26,399 nucleotides of DNA, taken from positions 1 through 26,399 of the forward strand of contig USTH01000019.1 of NCBI GenBank assembly GCA_900557555.1, given 5' to 3'. The first letter of the stretch is position 1; every line of letters starts with the position of its first letter. Below the pieces are notes generated by a model that saw only the letters and a program-made list of their open reading frames with translations, ran no database searches and was not told the origin of the DNA. Source of the stretch: an uncultured Prevotellaceae bacterium. GTDB taxonomy: Bacteria; Bacteroidota; Bacteroidia; Bacteroidales; Bacteroidaceae. This document shows, one piece after another, positions 1-8,395 of the stretch. The position numbers were made by a program, and so were the translations under genes.

Positions 1-1116
1 TCCCCAACGGCAATGTGGGCAAGAATGCTTGCCTTGCAGAAGAAGTTTGAGGACAAATTGAACCGTTATCATCCGCTCAAAAGGAACATGATACGTATTG
101 AGGTTTCCCCAACCTCGGAGGAAACGCGAGGTTGGACGATGGAGGACTGGCAGAGGTTGGCGGATGACTTTATCCGTGAGTTTGATGCGGTTGACCTTTC
201 AGCCAAGTCGAAGCGCAAGAGTGCAAAGGCAACCAACCTCAAAGACAGCCAATATGTAGTTGCACTCCATCATGACAGCAAGAGTGGCATTATGCACCTT
301 CACATTGATGCGAACCGCATAGACATAAGGGGCAACGTGAATGATGCCCATTATATCTATGAACGAGCGATGGCTGCAGCCGCCAAGGTTGGGCAACAGC
401 GTGGATGGAAAGATGCACAAGATGTAAGCCGCCAAAATAAGGAAGCGATAACCAATGATTGTCTTTCCGTTTTGGCTAAGATGCCGTACTTTGATTGGGG
501 ACTATACACAAAATGTCTCACGCAAATGGGATATGATGTCAAACTGCAATCCGACAATAAAGGACAAGTGCGTGGCTATGCCATCAAGCGTGGTAACTCC
601 ATTTACAAGTCCTCGGAGCTTGGCAAAGGTCGTTGTCTGATGCCCTCAAAAATCGAAAGCACTTGGGCAAAACTGCATCATCAAGAATTGGAGAAAACAG
701 TTTCAACTCCAACAAAGAATACCCAACAACCAAAGATTATGACTGTACCCCAACCCATGCCTACTGCGGACAACACTCCAAAGATACGTCACTTCGACTT
801 CTATACGGACGAGTTTCATCATTACCCTGTTGATATTCCTCAGGAGTGTCTGGATATCATCGACAAGAATATAGCTTTGGATGCCGACAATGTGTTTGCC
901 AAGATAGGTGACGTGCAGAAGACAGCCATTCTTCTCTTTGCTGAATACATTGATGCTGCCACAACCATTGCCGTCCAGTCTGGCGGTGGCGGAGGTGGTG
1001 CAACCTCTGGTTGGGGACGAGACAAGGACGAGGATGAACTGTCTTGGGCGTATCGTTGCGCTATGATGGCTAATCGACTGTGCAGACCTCGCAAGAAGCA
1101 AGGGTATGGCAGATAA
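1..1116 (+). CDS. Relaxase / mobilization nuclease, 5'-truncated by window edge
   Basis: The reading frame is open from the first base, so the ATG at 13 is probably internal and the N-terminus lies outside the window. The visible 371 codons contain the metal-binding relaxase motif His-Leu-His-x-x-x-Asn-Arg (H95, H97, N101, R102 counted from the ATG at 13), preceded by a His-His-Asp at 86-88. In this family the three-His site binds a metal, and the protein nicks DNA at oriT and pilots the strand in conjugative mobilization. The catalytic Tyr is not identifiable and may be upstream. The C-terminal part is a poorly conserved linker with six consecutive Gly (about 324-329) and an acidic/basic tail. 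It is followed 29 bases later by a small membrane protein gene, an arrangement suggesting a mobilizable element rather than a core chromosomal gene. The family assignment is firm; the exact subfamily (Bacteroides MobA/MobB-like) is inferred. Confidence 0.8.
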   Translation, partial: SPTAMWARMLALQKKFEDKLNRYHPLKRNMIRIEVSPTSEETRGWTMEDWQRLADDFIREFDAVDLSAKSKRKSAKATNLKDSQYVVALHHDSKSGIMHLHIDANRIDIRGNVNDAHYIYERAMAAAAKVGQQRGWKDAQDVSRQNKEAITNDCLSVLAKMPYFDWGLYTKCLTQMGYDVKLQSDNKGQVRGYAIKRGNSIYKSSELGKGRCLMPSKIESTWAKLHHQELEKTVSTPTKNTQQPKIMTVPQPMPTADNTPKIRHFDFYTDEFHHYPVDIPQECLDIIDKNIALDADNVFAKIGDVQKTAILLFAEYIDAATTIAVQSGGGGGGATSGWGRDKDEDELSWAYRCAMMANRLCRPRKKQGYGR

Positions 1117-1145
1117 CCGAATGTTCAACCAACAGGACTGATATT

Positions 1146-1700
1146 ATGCCAATAGGTAAAAGTAAAATCTCAGATATGGATTTCGGTTCTTTCGAGAATA
1201 CGATTGACAAAAACATTGAAACGGACAAGGCTTCTGACAAATTTGACCAACAACTTCAAGCCTACAAGGATGCTGGCAATAGTTTGACTTTGGCAAAAAG
1301 TGGCGTTGAAATGGCTACTGCTTCCATGCATGAAGCAAAAGACAAATTGAGTGAAGCCTCAGATAAAGCGAATACTGTCACCAAAGCTATTGAAGCCTAC
1401 ATCGGCAAAGTAAAAGACATAACTGTCAAAGCTAAGGTTGATGATGCCGATATGGAACAGGCAATCAACAACAGGAAGAAACTCGTTGAGGATGAGTCCA
1501 AACTTCTTGAAGACCACCGAAAGGCGAATAAGGAAATCCTCACTCGCCATTTCTATGATATGTCTAATATGATGTCAAGAAATGAAGGAGTTTGGTTGTC
1601 AAACGGTTGGGTAAAGACTTTGCTTTGGATATTCTTGCCGTGTTTCCTTTATACGGTCATTTCGATTGTTTATTTTGTTGCATCATACATAGACAAGTAA
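1146..1700 (+). CDS. Coiled-coil protein with C-terminal membrane anchor, unknown function
   Basis: The product is 184 residues when started at the ATG at 1146; the frame is open back to 1080, but that part overlaps the relaxase gene and reads as non-protein-like. Residues about 20-150 are rich in Lys, Glu, Asp and Ala with heptad-like spacing and no Pro, as expected of a long coiled coil. Residues about 158-182 form one hydrophobic segment ending in a short charged tail, so the protein is probably anchored in the inner membrane with the coiled coil in the cytoplasm. I do not recognise a named family. Its place just behind a relaxase gene suggests an accessory mobilization role, such as holding the relaxosome at the membrane, but this is inference from position only. 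Confidence 0.65.
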   Translation: MPIGKSKISDMDFGSFENTIDKNIETDKASDKFDQQLQAYKDAGNSLTLAKSGVEMATASMHEAKDKLSEASDKANTVTKAIEAYIGKVKDITVKAKVDDADMEQAINNRKKLVEDESKLLEDHRKANKEILTRHFYDMSNMMSRNEGVWLSNGWVKTLLWIFLPCFLYTVISIVYFVASYIDK

Positions 1701-1705
1701 GCGGA

Positions 1706-1734
1706 GGATGGGGTGATTTGAGTTCACCTCATCC
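1706..1734 (+). terminator. Hairpin between convergent genes, probable bidirectional terminator
   Basis: An 11-base-pair stem (1706-1716 with 1724-1734, one G-T wobble) closes a 7-base loop. It starts 5 bases after the stop of the coiled-coil gene and lies 11 bases before the stop of the convergent rhuM-type gene. The downstream T-run is poor on both strands, so termination efficiency is uncertain. Confidence 0.55.
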
Positions 1735-1745
1735 CCTTTAGACTG

Positions 1746-2774
1746 TCAATTCTTAATATCATCAAATGGTAAAGAATTGAATTTATCAAAATCAGAGTTG
1801 AATAATTTATCTTGTATCACACGATACTTTTCGAACTCTGACTCTGCAAAGCTCTTGGCAAATTCAGCAGAAACCTTTCCTGCATCATGTAATACGGCAT
1901 CACCTCCAGCTTCAAGAATAATATCAATACGTTTAGCCCAATCTTCCATAGTCATTGGTATATGTCGATTTGCCATACGTTCAGCTAAATCAAGTACAGA
2001 GTTGACAAGTTTTCCCATATCTTCAAGTTCCACTTGTTTTAGATAGTTTTTGGCGATACTTACATCTGGCTTGACGATTTTACCATCAGGTGCATTTTCC
2101 CAAGTAGTCAATCCCATGTGTTCTTTCTCTGCATTGGCTCTTTCAACAATAAGTTCTGCTGCTGTATGCCCATGCACTGCATAATGCATCTTATTCTGAA
2201 CTTTTTTATAGAACAAACGTGTGGTAGGTGCATCCTTATTGTAGTCAACAGCTGTAGCATATATATCCGTGAGCTTTTGGTAAAATCTTCGTTCACTCAA
2301 TCTAATCTCACGTATCTCTGCCAGCAAATGCTCAAAGTAGTCCTCACCGATAAACGAGCCGTTCTCCATACGCTTCTTGTCTATGATATAGCCCCGAAGA
2401 GAGAACTGCCTAATGACATAGGTGCACCATTGGCGAAACTGTGTGGCACGGATGGAGTTGACTCGATAGCCCACCGAAATGATTGCATCAAGGTTGTAGA
2501 ACAGCGTGTTGCGTCGCACCTCTCTCACACCTTCCTGTTGAACTACCGAGATTTTCTCGGTAGTTGCCTCCTTGTTCAATTCATTTGTGTCATATATGTT
2601 TTTCAGATGCAAACCGATGTTATCTGCGGAGCAGTCAAAGAGCATAGCCATGGCCTTTTGGGTAGCCCACACTGTTTCATCTTTGTATAGCACTTGTATG
2701 CCTTGTTCCTTACCTTCTGCCACGAAAGTCAGGAATTCCATCGTACTGTTTCGTATTTCAAATTTCTTTGCCAT
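1746..2774 (-). CDS. rhuM: RhuM-family protein
   Basis: The 342-residue product matches the virulence RhuM family by overall pattern: an N-terminal region of the type 'xxFLTFVAEGKEQGIQVLYKDE', an early segment with ETVWATQKAMAMLFD, a middle R-x-N-T-L-F-Y-N-L-D-A-I-I-S-V-G-Y-R-V-N-S block (about 89-109), and a following R-x-x-Q-F-R-Q-W block. Residues 1-125 resemble a DNA-binding antirepressor-like domain found in phage and mobile-element proteins. The name comes from a Salmonella pathogenicity-island gene; the biochemical role is unknown. RhuM genes are common on genomic islands, fitting the relaxase next to it. It is encoded opposite to the mobilization genes and converges on the hairpin at 1706-1734. 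I see no clear promoter box in the 119 bases upstream. Confidence 0.85.
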   Translation of the reverse strand: MAKKFEIRNSTMEFLTFVAEGKEQGIQVLYKDETVWATQKAMAMLFDCSADNIGLHLKNIYDTNELNKEATTEKISVVQQEGVREVRRNTLFYNLDAIISVGYRVNSIRATQFRQWCTYVIRQFSLRGYIIDKKRMENGSFIGEDYFEHLLAEIREIRLSERRFYQKLTDIYATAVDYNKDAPTTRLFYKKVQNKMHYAVHGHTAAELIVERANAEKEHMGLTTWENAPDGKIVKPDVSIAKNYLKQVELEDMGKLVNSVLDLAERMANRHIPMTMEDWAKRIDIILEAGGDAVLHDAGKVSAEFAKSFAESEFEKYRVIQDKLFNSDFDKFNSLPFDDIKN

Positions 2775-2893
2775 TGCTTATTCCTTTTTTATGGACTGGT
2801 TGACACGTTTATTCACGTATGTTGTTTGTTTACCAAAAGGAAAGTGTGCTTTTAATCAGATTGTTTCTATCTTGTCAAATATGAACAAGAAGA
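2775..2893. other. Short intergenic region at probable edge of the mobile segment
   Basis: These 119 bases separate rhuM from the sialidase gene and are AT-rich. No Bacteroidetes promoter box for rhuM was found. A weak 6-base-pair hairpin (TCTTGT / ACAAGA, around 2868-2888) lies just past the sialidase stop and could serve as its terminator. If the left region is an integrated element, its right end should fall about here, but with one end only I cannot identify an attachment repeat. Confidence 0.3.
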
Positions 2894-5800
2894 TTACTTT
2901 TTAAATTTCTTGCCACGGCGTATATAAACCTGTCCTTTCTGTGGCATGTCAATGATGCGACCGTTGAGATCATAGCATACATCCGATGACGGAGATAGCA
3001 AGTAGTCAAGATTGTCCGTCACAGACTTGACGTCTGTAAGGAAGTCTGTTGGTTCGATATACCAGAATGATGCGGCATTGCCAGAAGGCGAAGCTGCCAG
3101 CCAAGGTACAATACGCACATTGTCATTTGAGAGGTGCAGATAGGAATAAGTGTTGTTGGTAGGGTTCGTACACTGTATGTTGCTAAGCCCCTGCGTGTTG
3201 CTTGAAACACGGAACACCCCAGCACCATCTTTTGTAGTAGTAAGCACCGACCGTTTTTCGACATCAAGGGTTGGACCAACCATGCTCTGCTCAAAAGCCT
3301 TGTTTATGAGGAAAAATGTTTTTGTACCGTCTGCAGCCTGTTCGAAACGCCAAAGAGCCTTATCGGTATTTGAATTAGTACTTGTGCCGAGTTCAGCTGC
3401 TGTGTTTGCATTAAGCAGGTAGTTTCCTGAGCCACGTCCGAAATTGCGTATGAGGTAATAGCGTCCTTCGTCAACTTCTACACGCGGAGCCATAGAAATG
3501 GCACGATTCAGAGCCTCGTATTTCTGACGTGAAGGCTGATTGGAATAATCCTGATAGGCATCATTTACAAGACTTGCGGCCTCGGCTGTATATTGACCTA
3601 CAAAAGTGCCGACATTCCCGCCAGAAGTCATATCGTCAACCATTTTCTTTACACCAAGTGCGGTCAGACTGTCGCCATCAACATTCGGGTTGTAGGTGTA
3701 AGCAGAGTCTGTAATCTGCTCTATAGAGTAATTCTTATAGACAATGTTATAACCGCCACCCGAAGTGCCATAGGTATCTTCTTCATAAATGAAACCGATA
3801 GTATTGTTCTTCTGCCATGTCATGCTGCTATAAGCACTGCTGATATAAGAGCTCTGATGACGACCGTCCCAATTCTTGGCAATAGAATCTGGAGTGCGAT
3901 AGTCTGACAGCGTTTCCAACTCCTTGTAATAGATACCAACATTGGTGCGTCCGCTTCCAAACGGCAAGCTCTGTAGGAGCAGGAACATGTTCTTGTTATC
4001 TACCTTGCGGGTTACAGGCACAAGCATGACTTCACCATTGCAAGCATTAGAGATGGCAGTGACGCCATTATTGCTGCTACCGGAGAAGGCCACTTGTCCC
4101 CAGCTACCTTCCGCTTTCTCTGTATCAACAAATGTAAAGATGTTGAAATTGCGTCCGCCGTAACAACGGCTTGAAAGGAGAACGCTACCATCTGGCAACT
4201 CCTCGGCCTTTGGTTCATCGCCACCTGGCACTGGACTATAGTCGCAACCTCCGAGGAACTCCCAAGTCTCACCGAAGTCATCGGAATAGAGCGCCCAGTT
4301 GGCGGTTTCACTGCTGCCCTGACGACAACTGCTACCAACACAGTAGAGTCTATAGTACTTGCCCACTTTAGTCTTGGTACTCTGACATATCTTGCCGCCA
4401 CCTACAAACCACCCACGTATTGGCCCATAGACACTATTGTCAAACTTGGAATAGACAAACTTCTCATCGATATAATCTGGACCAGTCCACGTTTCTCCAT
4501 TATCATTGCTGTACCAACGCGCCCATCCTAAATGATTGTTGCGAGTACCGCTAAAGAAGCCTGGAGTGCCAGAACATGAAGTTATTAACATGCGAGAACT
4601 TTCTCTGTCGCCCACGATGCAGGGGTCACCAAAGCCTGTTTCCTGATGTCCGACGGCAATTTTGTTGTCGCCAGTCATTACAGCAGGCTTAATAATCTCA
4701 TCCCACGTCTTGCCATGGTCACGACTGCGACGAATGTGGAGGTCTATTCTGCCGCTACCGATATCTGCACGGCTGAAACGGTAATCTGCCACTGCGACAA
4801 CAGTTCCATCATAAGCGGTGGCTATAGCTGGAATACGGTAAGGTATTGCCCCCGTTGTCTTTGTGGGGAAGACCTCAAACTGCGGTTCGGCAGGTCTGGT
4901 GGCCTTGCGTACAGTAACGAGGAAGTCTGTGATATCTATGCCTGCATTTGCACCTGCCAGTTGGAATGAAGTTGTCGTTTCATTGATATCCTGACAGTTT
5001 ACATTCTGCACGTCAGACCTTGATACATACTCGTTTCCAGAGGCATCAGTAAGAGTTACGGCAACATCTCCCGACTTGGCAAAGCCAAAACTATAGGAAT
5101 TAATAATGTAGCCTGCTCCTGCAGTTATGGTATATTTTTGTGGATTGTTCACACCACGGTAAGCTTGAATGCGAGTGCTATTTGAATTTGATACATGCAT
5201 GTTGTTACGTCCTGCATCAAGAACGAGTTTGGGTTCAACAGCTGTTGAAGTCCAAGTTTGTGCATATGTGCCGCCAGAGGACGTAAACGAGCCCTTACTC
5301 ATGTTTACCGCCATGGTACGCTGTGCCCATTTCCACTGTATGCTACTGCCAGCATCTTTGCCCGTACTCCAAAAAGCAAACTTGCCGTTTCGATTGTTCA
5401 CTTTGTTGTTTTCGTAACCTTTTTCATACATATAATAAGCCTCAACATTAGCGCCCAAATCTGTGCTTGGGGCAAATTGCCACTTGGCTATGTAATCTGC
5501 AGGAATATTGTTTTTATCAACCATTACAGGATATGACTCTCCGCCCGTTGTACCGAGCATAGCCACTGGAGCAGCAAGCACTTTGCCCGGACCAGCATCT
5601 TTATTATAAATGGTGTATCCGTCCGCGTCATTGCCCATGCGATACCAAAGGTCGGCATCAGAATATTCAGTCTTGGTTGAGGAAAGTGAGATATACGACT
5701 CTGTGCCGTTGTTGCTGATATAGAGCCCAGCAGCACCTATTTGCATAGTATACCAATCTATGTCTGTTTCCCAATCAACATTGAGTGATGCGTCATAAAT

Positions 5801-8323
5801 CTCACCATCATTGTTTTCTGTAACATCACCTAAGGTATAGACGTTAGAGAACTTATCGTTATAACCTAAGGTTCCTGCACCCCACTTGTTCCATGAGCCG
5901 TCAGCGTTCTGCACAAATGTTCCAGCCGAAGTGCCATCGGCACGTTTGGCAGTCAGCATCTTGCCACCAGCCATTACCGAAACGTCAGTCAGTTTAAAGC
6001 AACAATATATAGAGTCAAACTCCTCTATAAGCCCGGAATTACCGTTATAGCCACTGTCATTGCCCTTCCAGACCAAGTACATGTCCGTTGCCACATTCTT
6101 GAATGCATAGATGTTGGCACCCTTTTTTATAGCCACAAACTTGGCTCTGCTACCATAACTTTTTGAAGCCAGAGCATTACTTGCACCAATCATAAGGGTA
6201 GCATTGTCTGCATAAAGCGGATAGCAAACACCGCTCTTTTGGCGATTGGTTATGGTATAAATACGACCATCTTCAATGACAGAAGCACCAGCCTGTGCCT
6301 TGCCTCTGACAATTTGAATTGGCGTAGGCTCTTCTTTCACGGCTACGTCTGTAACGTCAGTGAGAAGCCACTGGCAACCAGTGTCAGTGCGGTCTTGCGC
6401 ATTGGTGCCACTGGTAAACCAATTGTAGACAGGATAACTACTCAACGTTGTAGCATTGAGTTGGCAAGTATTTGCACTGTGAATGATATACAATCCCAGA
6501 TTGTCCGCATATTCCACAGTCCAACCTGCATTGGGAACAGTTTCTGTCAGCATGATTTGCTTGTTGTATTGCGCAGAAGGATCCATATAGGCCTCTGTTC
6601 CCACATTCTTTATATTAAATGTTCCGTCAGAACGGCTTTCAAAAGTCCAGCGGAATGAAGCATAGCCAGGATTATTGACAGCAGAACTAACAGAACCACC
6701 ATTTGCATAAGCGAACAAGCCACTTCGGAACGGGGTGTTAAGCGTGAACTGTCTGTTTGCAACATTAGCTGCCGTAGGAGTATTTATGTCTTTCTTGAGT
6801 TGTGTCATCAAAGAATTTAGTTCTTTAGCTTTAGCCAGAATGTCAGACAATGCTACATTGTCACCAGAAAGCAAGGCTTCAGTCTCAGACACTTTTGCAA
6901 GAAGACCTGCTACCGCACTTTGACTATACTGACCGATTTCGTCTCCCACCTTGACAGCGTCAGCCGCAATAAGAGCCTTGTTTAGTGCAGTGCGTGCCGT
7001 AAATTCGTCCTTAAGATTTTGTGCTTCGTTGTCAGAAATTACCGTACAGCCATCAACAAAGGTTGCCAACTTACGAGCAACAACAATATACCCCATGCCA
7101 TAGAGATAGTTGCCCGTGAAATATTTTTTATCAGTAACACCATCTGATGTTGCAAGATCTGTATAGATGTCAATGTATGTGAGACGTTCGTCTTCATTGG
7201 CCTTACCCTGTAACCACGAATTGAATTCTGTAATACGGTCGTTGGCCGAAGATGTCGGCATAAGGCTAACTAAAGCTATTGGTGTTGAGGGAGCATTTTC
7301 CTTTAATTTCTCAACAATAGCAGTGTATTTGGTCTTGACAGCATCGAGATCTGTCGTTCCGTTAATATCTTCTGTGCCAGTATAAAGAATAATCTTAGCG
7401 GGGGTTTGGCGCACCACGCCGTTATCACCATTGGCAAAGGCAGCATCTACAAGACGACTTACTGCGTCTATGTTGCCTCCGTATCCCCACCAGGACCCTC
7501 GGTTTTTCACATTCTTGTTATTAAGCAGTTCGTTCCACTCTCCATTCTTGACCATTTCGTCACCAAAGAACAAGACATCCGTTGACTTAATTGGCAACAC
7601 GCTGAAATATGTTGCGCGCATAGCATTGGGACCACTAAGGCCTGCCGTGCTTTGAATGGTCTCGGTGTTGGCTGGATAAGACGGTTCTATCCCGACATAA
7701 TCTTTAATGGCATCAACCCACACTTTGTAGCCATAGGCCTCAAGGTGCAGTCTGTCAAGAGAATAAGGAGAACCGTTGAGTATTCCTGACATTTTAGAGT
7801 ACAAGTCCACATATGTAATCTTCTCGTCACCCTCAGCAATAGCCTGAATCAGTTTGTTTGTTGCCTGAATGGTTTTCAGAGTTTTGTACTTTTGGTCGTA
7901 TGCAGGCAAGATGCTCTGCAAATAGATTTCTGTCTTAGGACTTTCCCTGCGGATAATCTTTACAGTTTTGGAAATGTTGTCGGCAATAGACTGTTCTCTG
8001 TAGTCTGTGCCCAAATCGTTGGTGCCTATCTTAATAAACACCTTGGCCGGCTTAAAGCGCGCCCAACTTTCGACGTTGTCGAGCACCTCAAAACTATAGC
8101 CGCCGGAGTTGCCGCGGTTAACAACACGCGGGTCGTTGCCGAAAGCCTCGGTCCAAACATGCATGTCGGTAATGGAATTGCCGACAAATACAATGGCATT
8201 TTCAGGCAACTTCATAACCTTCCACGAATCATAACGATGGTTACGAAAGGCTTCGTCTGCCATAACGCCCTGCAGTACTGAAAACAGTATTGCTGCAGCG
8301 AGGTAGAGAGTCTTGAATTTCAT
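2894..8323 (-). CDS. Secreted multidomain SGNH esterase / exo-alpha-sialidase
   Basis: This is a 1809-residue secreted protein. A signal peptide (1-22, cut after VMA) precedes SGNH hydrolase domain 1 (about 30-212), with the family residues in place: Ser50 in GNS, Gly/Asn near 70-75, Asn102 in GTND, and Asp190 with His193 in DRLH. A second SGNH-like domain (about 235-425) keeps the fold pattern but lacks the catalytic Ser and His. A helical linker (435-515) follows, then several ricin/lectin-like beta modules (about 520-1000) and a beta-sandwich module (1005-1140). The sialidase domain (about 1145-1545) has YRIP (Arg1163), three Asp boxes S-x-D-x-G-x-T-W at 1200, 1272 and 1347, a probable acid Asp near 1187, Glu1374, Arg1386, Arg1459 and a probable nucleophile Tyr1498. 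Another lectin-like module (1617-1758) leads to a short tail with YDLNGR (1784-1789) and YIRRGKK. Probable role: release of sialic acid, and deacylation, on host glycans; substrate is inferred. It lies 69 bases after thrA with no promoter box seen, so read-through is possible. Confidence 0.88.
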   Translation of the reverse strand: MKFKTLYLAAAILFSVLQGVMADEAFRNHRYDSWKVMKLPENAIVFVGNSITDMHVWTEAFGNDPRVVNRGNSGGYSFEVLDNVESWARFKPAKVFIKIGTNDLGTDYREQSIADNISKTVKIIRRESPKTEIYLQSILPAYDQKYKTLKTIQATNKLIQAIAEGDEKITYVDLYSKMSGILNGSPYSLDRLHLEAYGYKVWVDAIKDYVGIEPSYPANTETIQSTAGLSGPNAMRATYFSVLPIKSTDVLFFGDEMVKNGEWNELLNNKNVKNRGSWWGYGGNIDAVSRLVDAAFANGDNGVVRQTPAKIILYTGTEDINGTTDLDAVKTKYTAIVEKLKENAPSTPIALVSLMPTSSANDRITEFNSWLQGKANEDERLTYIDIYTDLATSDGVTDKKYFTGNYLYGMGYIVVARKLATFVDGCTVISDNEAQNLKDEFTARTALNKALIAADAVKVGDEIGQYSQSAVAGLLAKVSETEALLSGDNVALSDILAKAKELNSLMTQLKKDINTPTAANVANRQFTLNTPFRSGLFAYANGGSVSSAVNNPGYASFRWTFESRSDGTFNIKNVGTEAYMDPSAQYNKQIMLTETVPNAGWTVEYADNLGLYIIHSANTCQLNATTLSSYPVYNWFTSGTNAQDRTDTGCQWLLTDVTDVAVKEEPTPIQIVRGKAQAGASVIEDGRIYTITNRQKSGVCYPLYADNATLMIGASNALASKSYGSRAKFVAIKKGANIYAFKNVATDMYLVWKGNDSGYNGNSGLIEEFDSIYCCFKLTDVSVMAGGKMLTAKRADGTSAGTFVQNADGSWNKWGAGTLGYNDKFSNVYTLGDVTENNDGEIYDASLNVDWETDIDWYTMQIGAAGLYISNNGTESYISLSSTKTEYSDADLWYRMGNDADGYTIYNKDAGPGKVLAAPVAMLGTTGGESYPVMVDKNNIPADYIAKWQFAPSTDLGANVEAYYMYEKGYENNKVNNRNGKFAFWSTGKDAGSSIQWKWAQRTMAVNMSKGSFTSSGGTYAQTWTSTAVEPKLVLDAGRNNMHVSNSNSTRIQAYRGVNNPQKYTITAGAGYIINSYSFGFAKSGDVAVTLTDASGNEYVSRSDVQNVNCQDINETTTSFQLAGANAGIDITDFLVTVRKATRPAEPQFEVFPTKTTGAIPYRIPAIATAYDGTVVAVADYRFSRADIGSGRIDLHIRRSRDHGKTWDEIIKPAVMTGDNKIAVGHQETGFGDPCIVGDRESSRMLITSCSGTPGFFSGTRNNHLGWARWYSNDNGETWTGPDYIDEKFVYSKFDNSVYGPIRGWFVGGGKICQSTKTKVGKYYRLYCVGSSCRQGSSETANWALYSDDFGETWEFLGGCDYSPVPGGDEPKAEELPDGSVLLSSRCYGGRNFNIFTFVDTEKAEGSWGQVAFSGSSNNGVTAISNACNGEVMLVPVTRKVDNKNMFLLLQSLPFGSGRTNVGIYYKELETLSDYRTPDSIAKNWDGRHQSSYISSAYSSMTWQKNNTIGFIYEEDTYGTSGGGYNIVYKNYSIEQITDSAYTYNPNVDGDSLTALGVKKMVDDMTSGGNVGTFVGQYTAEAASLVNDAYQDYSNQPSRQKYEALNRAISMAPRVEVDEGRYYLIRNFGRGSGNYLLNANTAAELGTSTNSNTDKALWRFEQAADGTKTFFLINKAFEQSMVGPTLDVEKRSVLTTTKDGAGVFRVSSNTQGLSNIQCTNPTNNTYSYLHLSNDNVRIVPWLAASPSGNAASFWYIEPTDFLTDVKSVTDNLDYLLSPSSDVCYDLNGRIIDMPQKGQVYIRRGKKFKK

Positions 8324-8369
8324 AGTATTATAAATTTAATTAGTAAAAAGAATGTCCTCTTGCGGAGTA

Positions 8370-8395
8370 TGATTGATGCGGCAGTGCCGTAATCA
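8370..8395 (-). terminator. Weak hairpin overlapping the thrA stop codon
   Basis: The stem is in two parts, TGATT with AATCA and CGGC with GCCG, around a three-base loop, and it covers the TGA stop of thrA. No T-run follows on the minus strand. It could be a weak terminator or an mRNA 3' structure between thrA and the sialidase gene. Confidence 0.3.

Noticed and set aside
1080..1145. Longer N-terminus of the coiled-coil protein
   Set aside because: It overlaps the relaxase gene and is low in protein-like character; the Met at 1146 is a clean start.
2118..2690. Plus-strand frame of 190 codons opposite rhuM
   Set aside because: It is the antisense shadow of a recognised gene and resembles no protein family.
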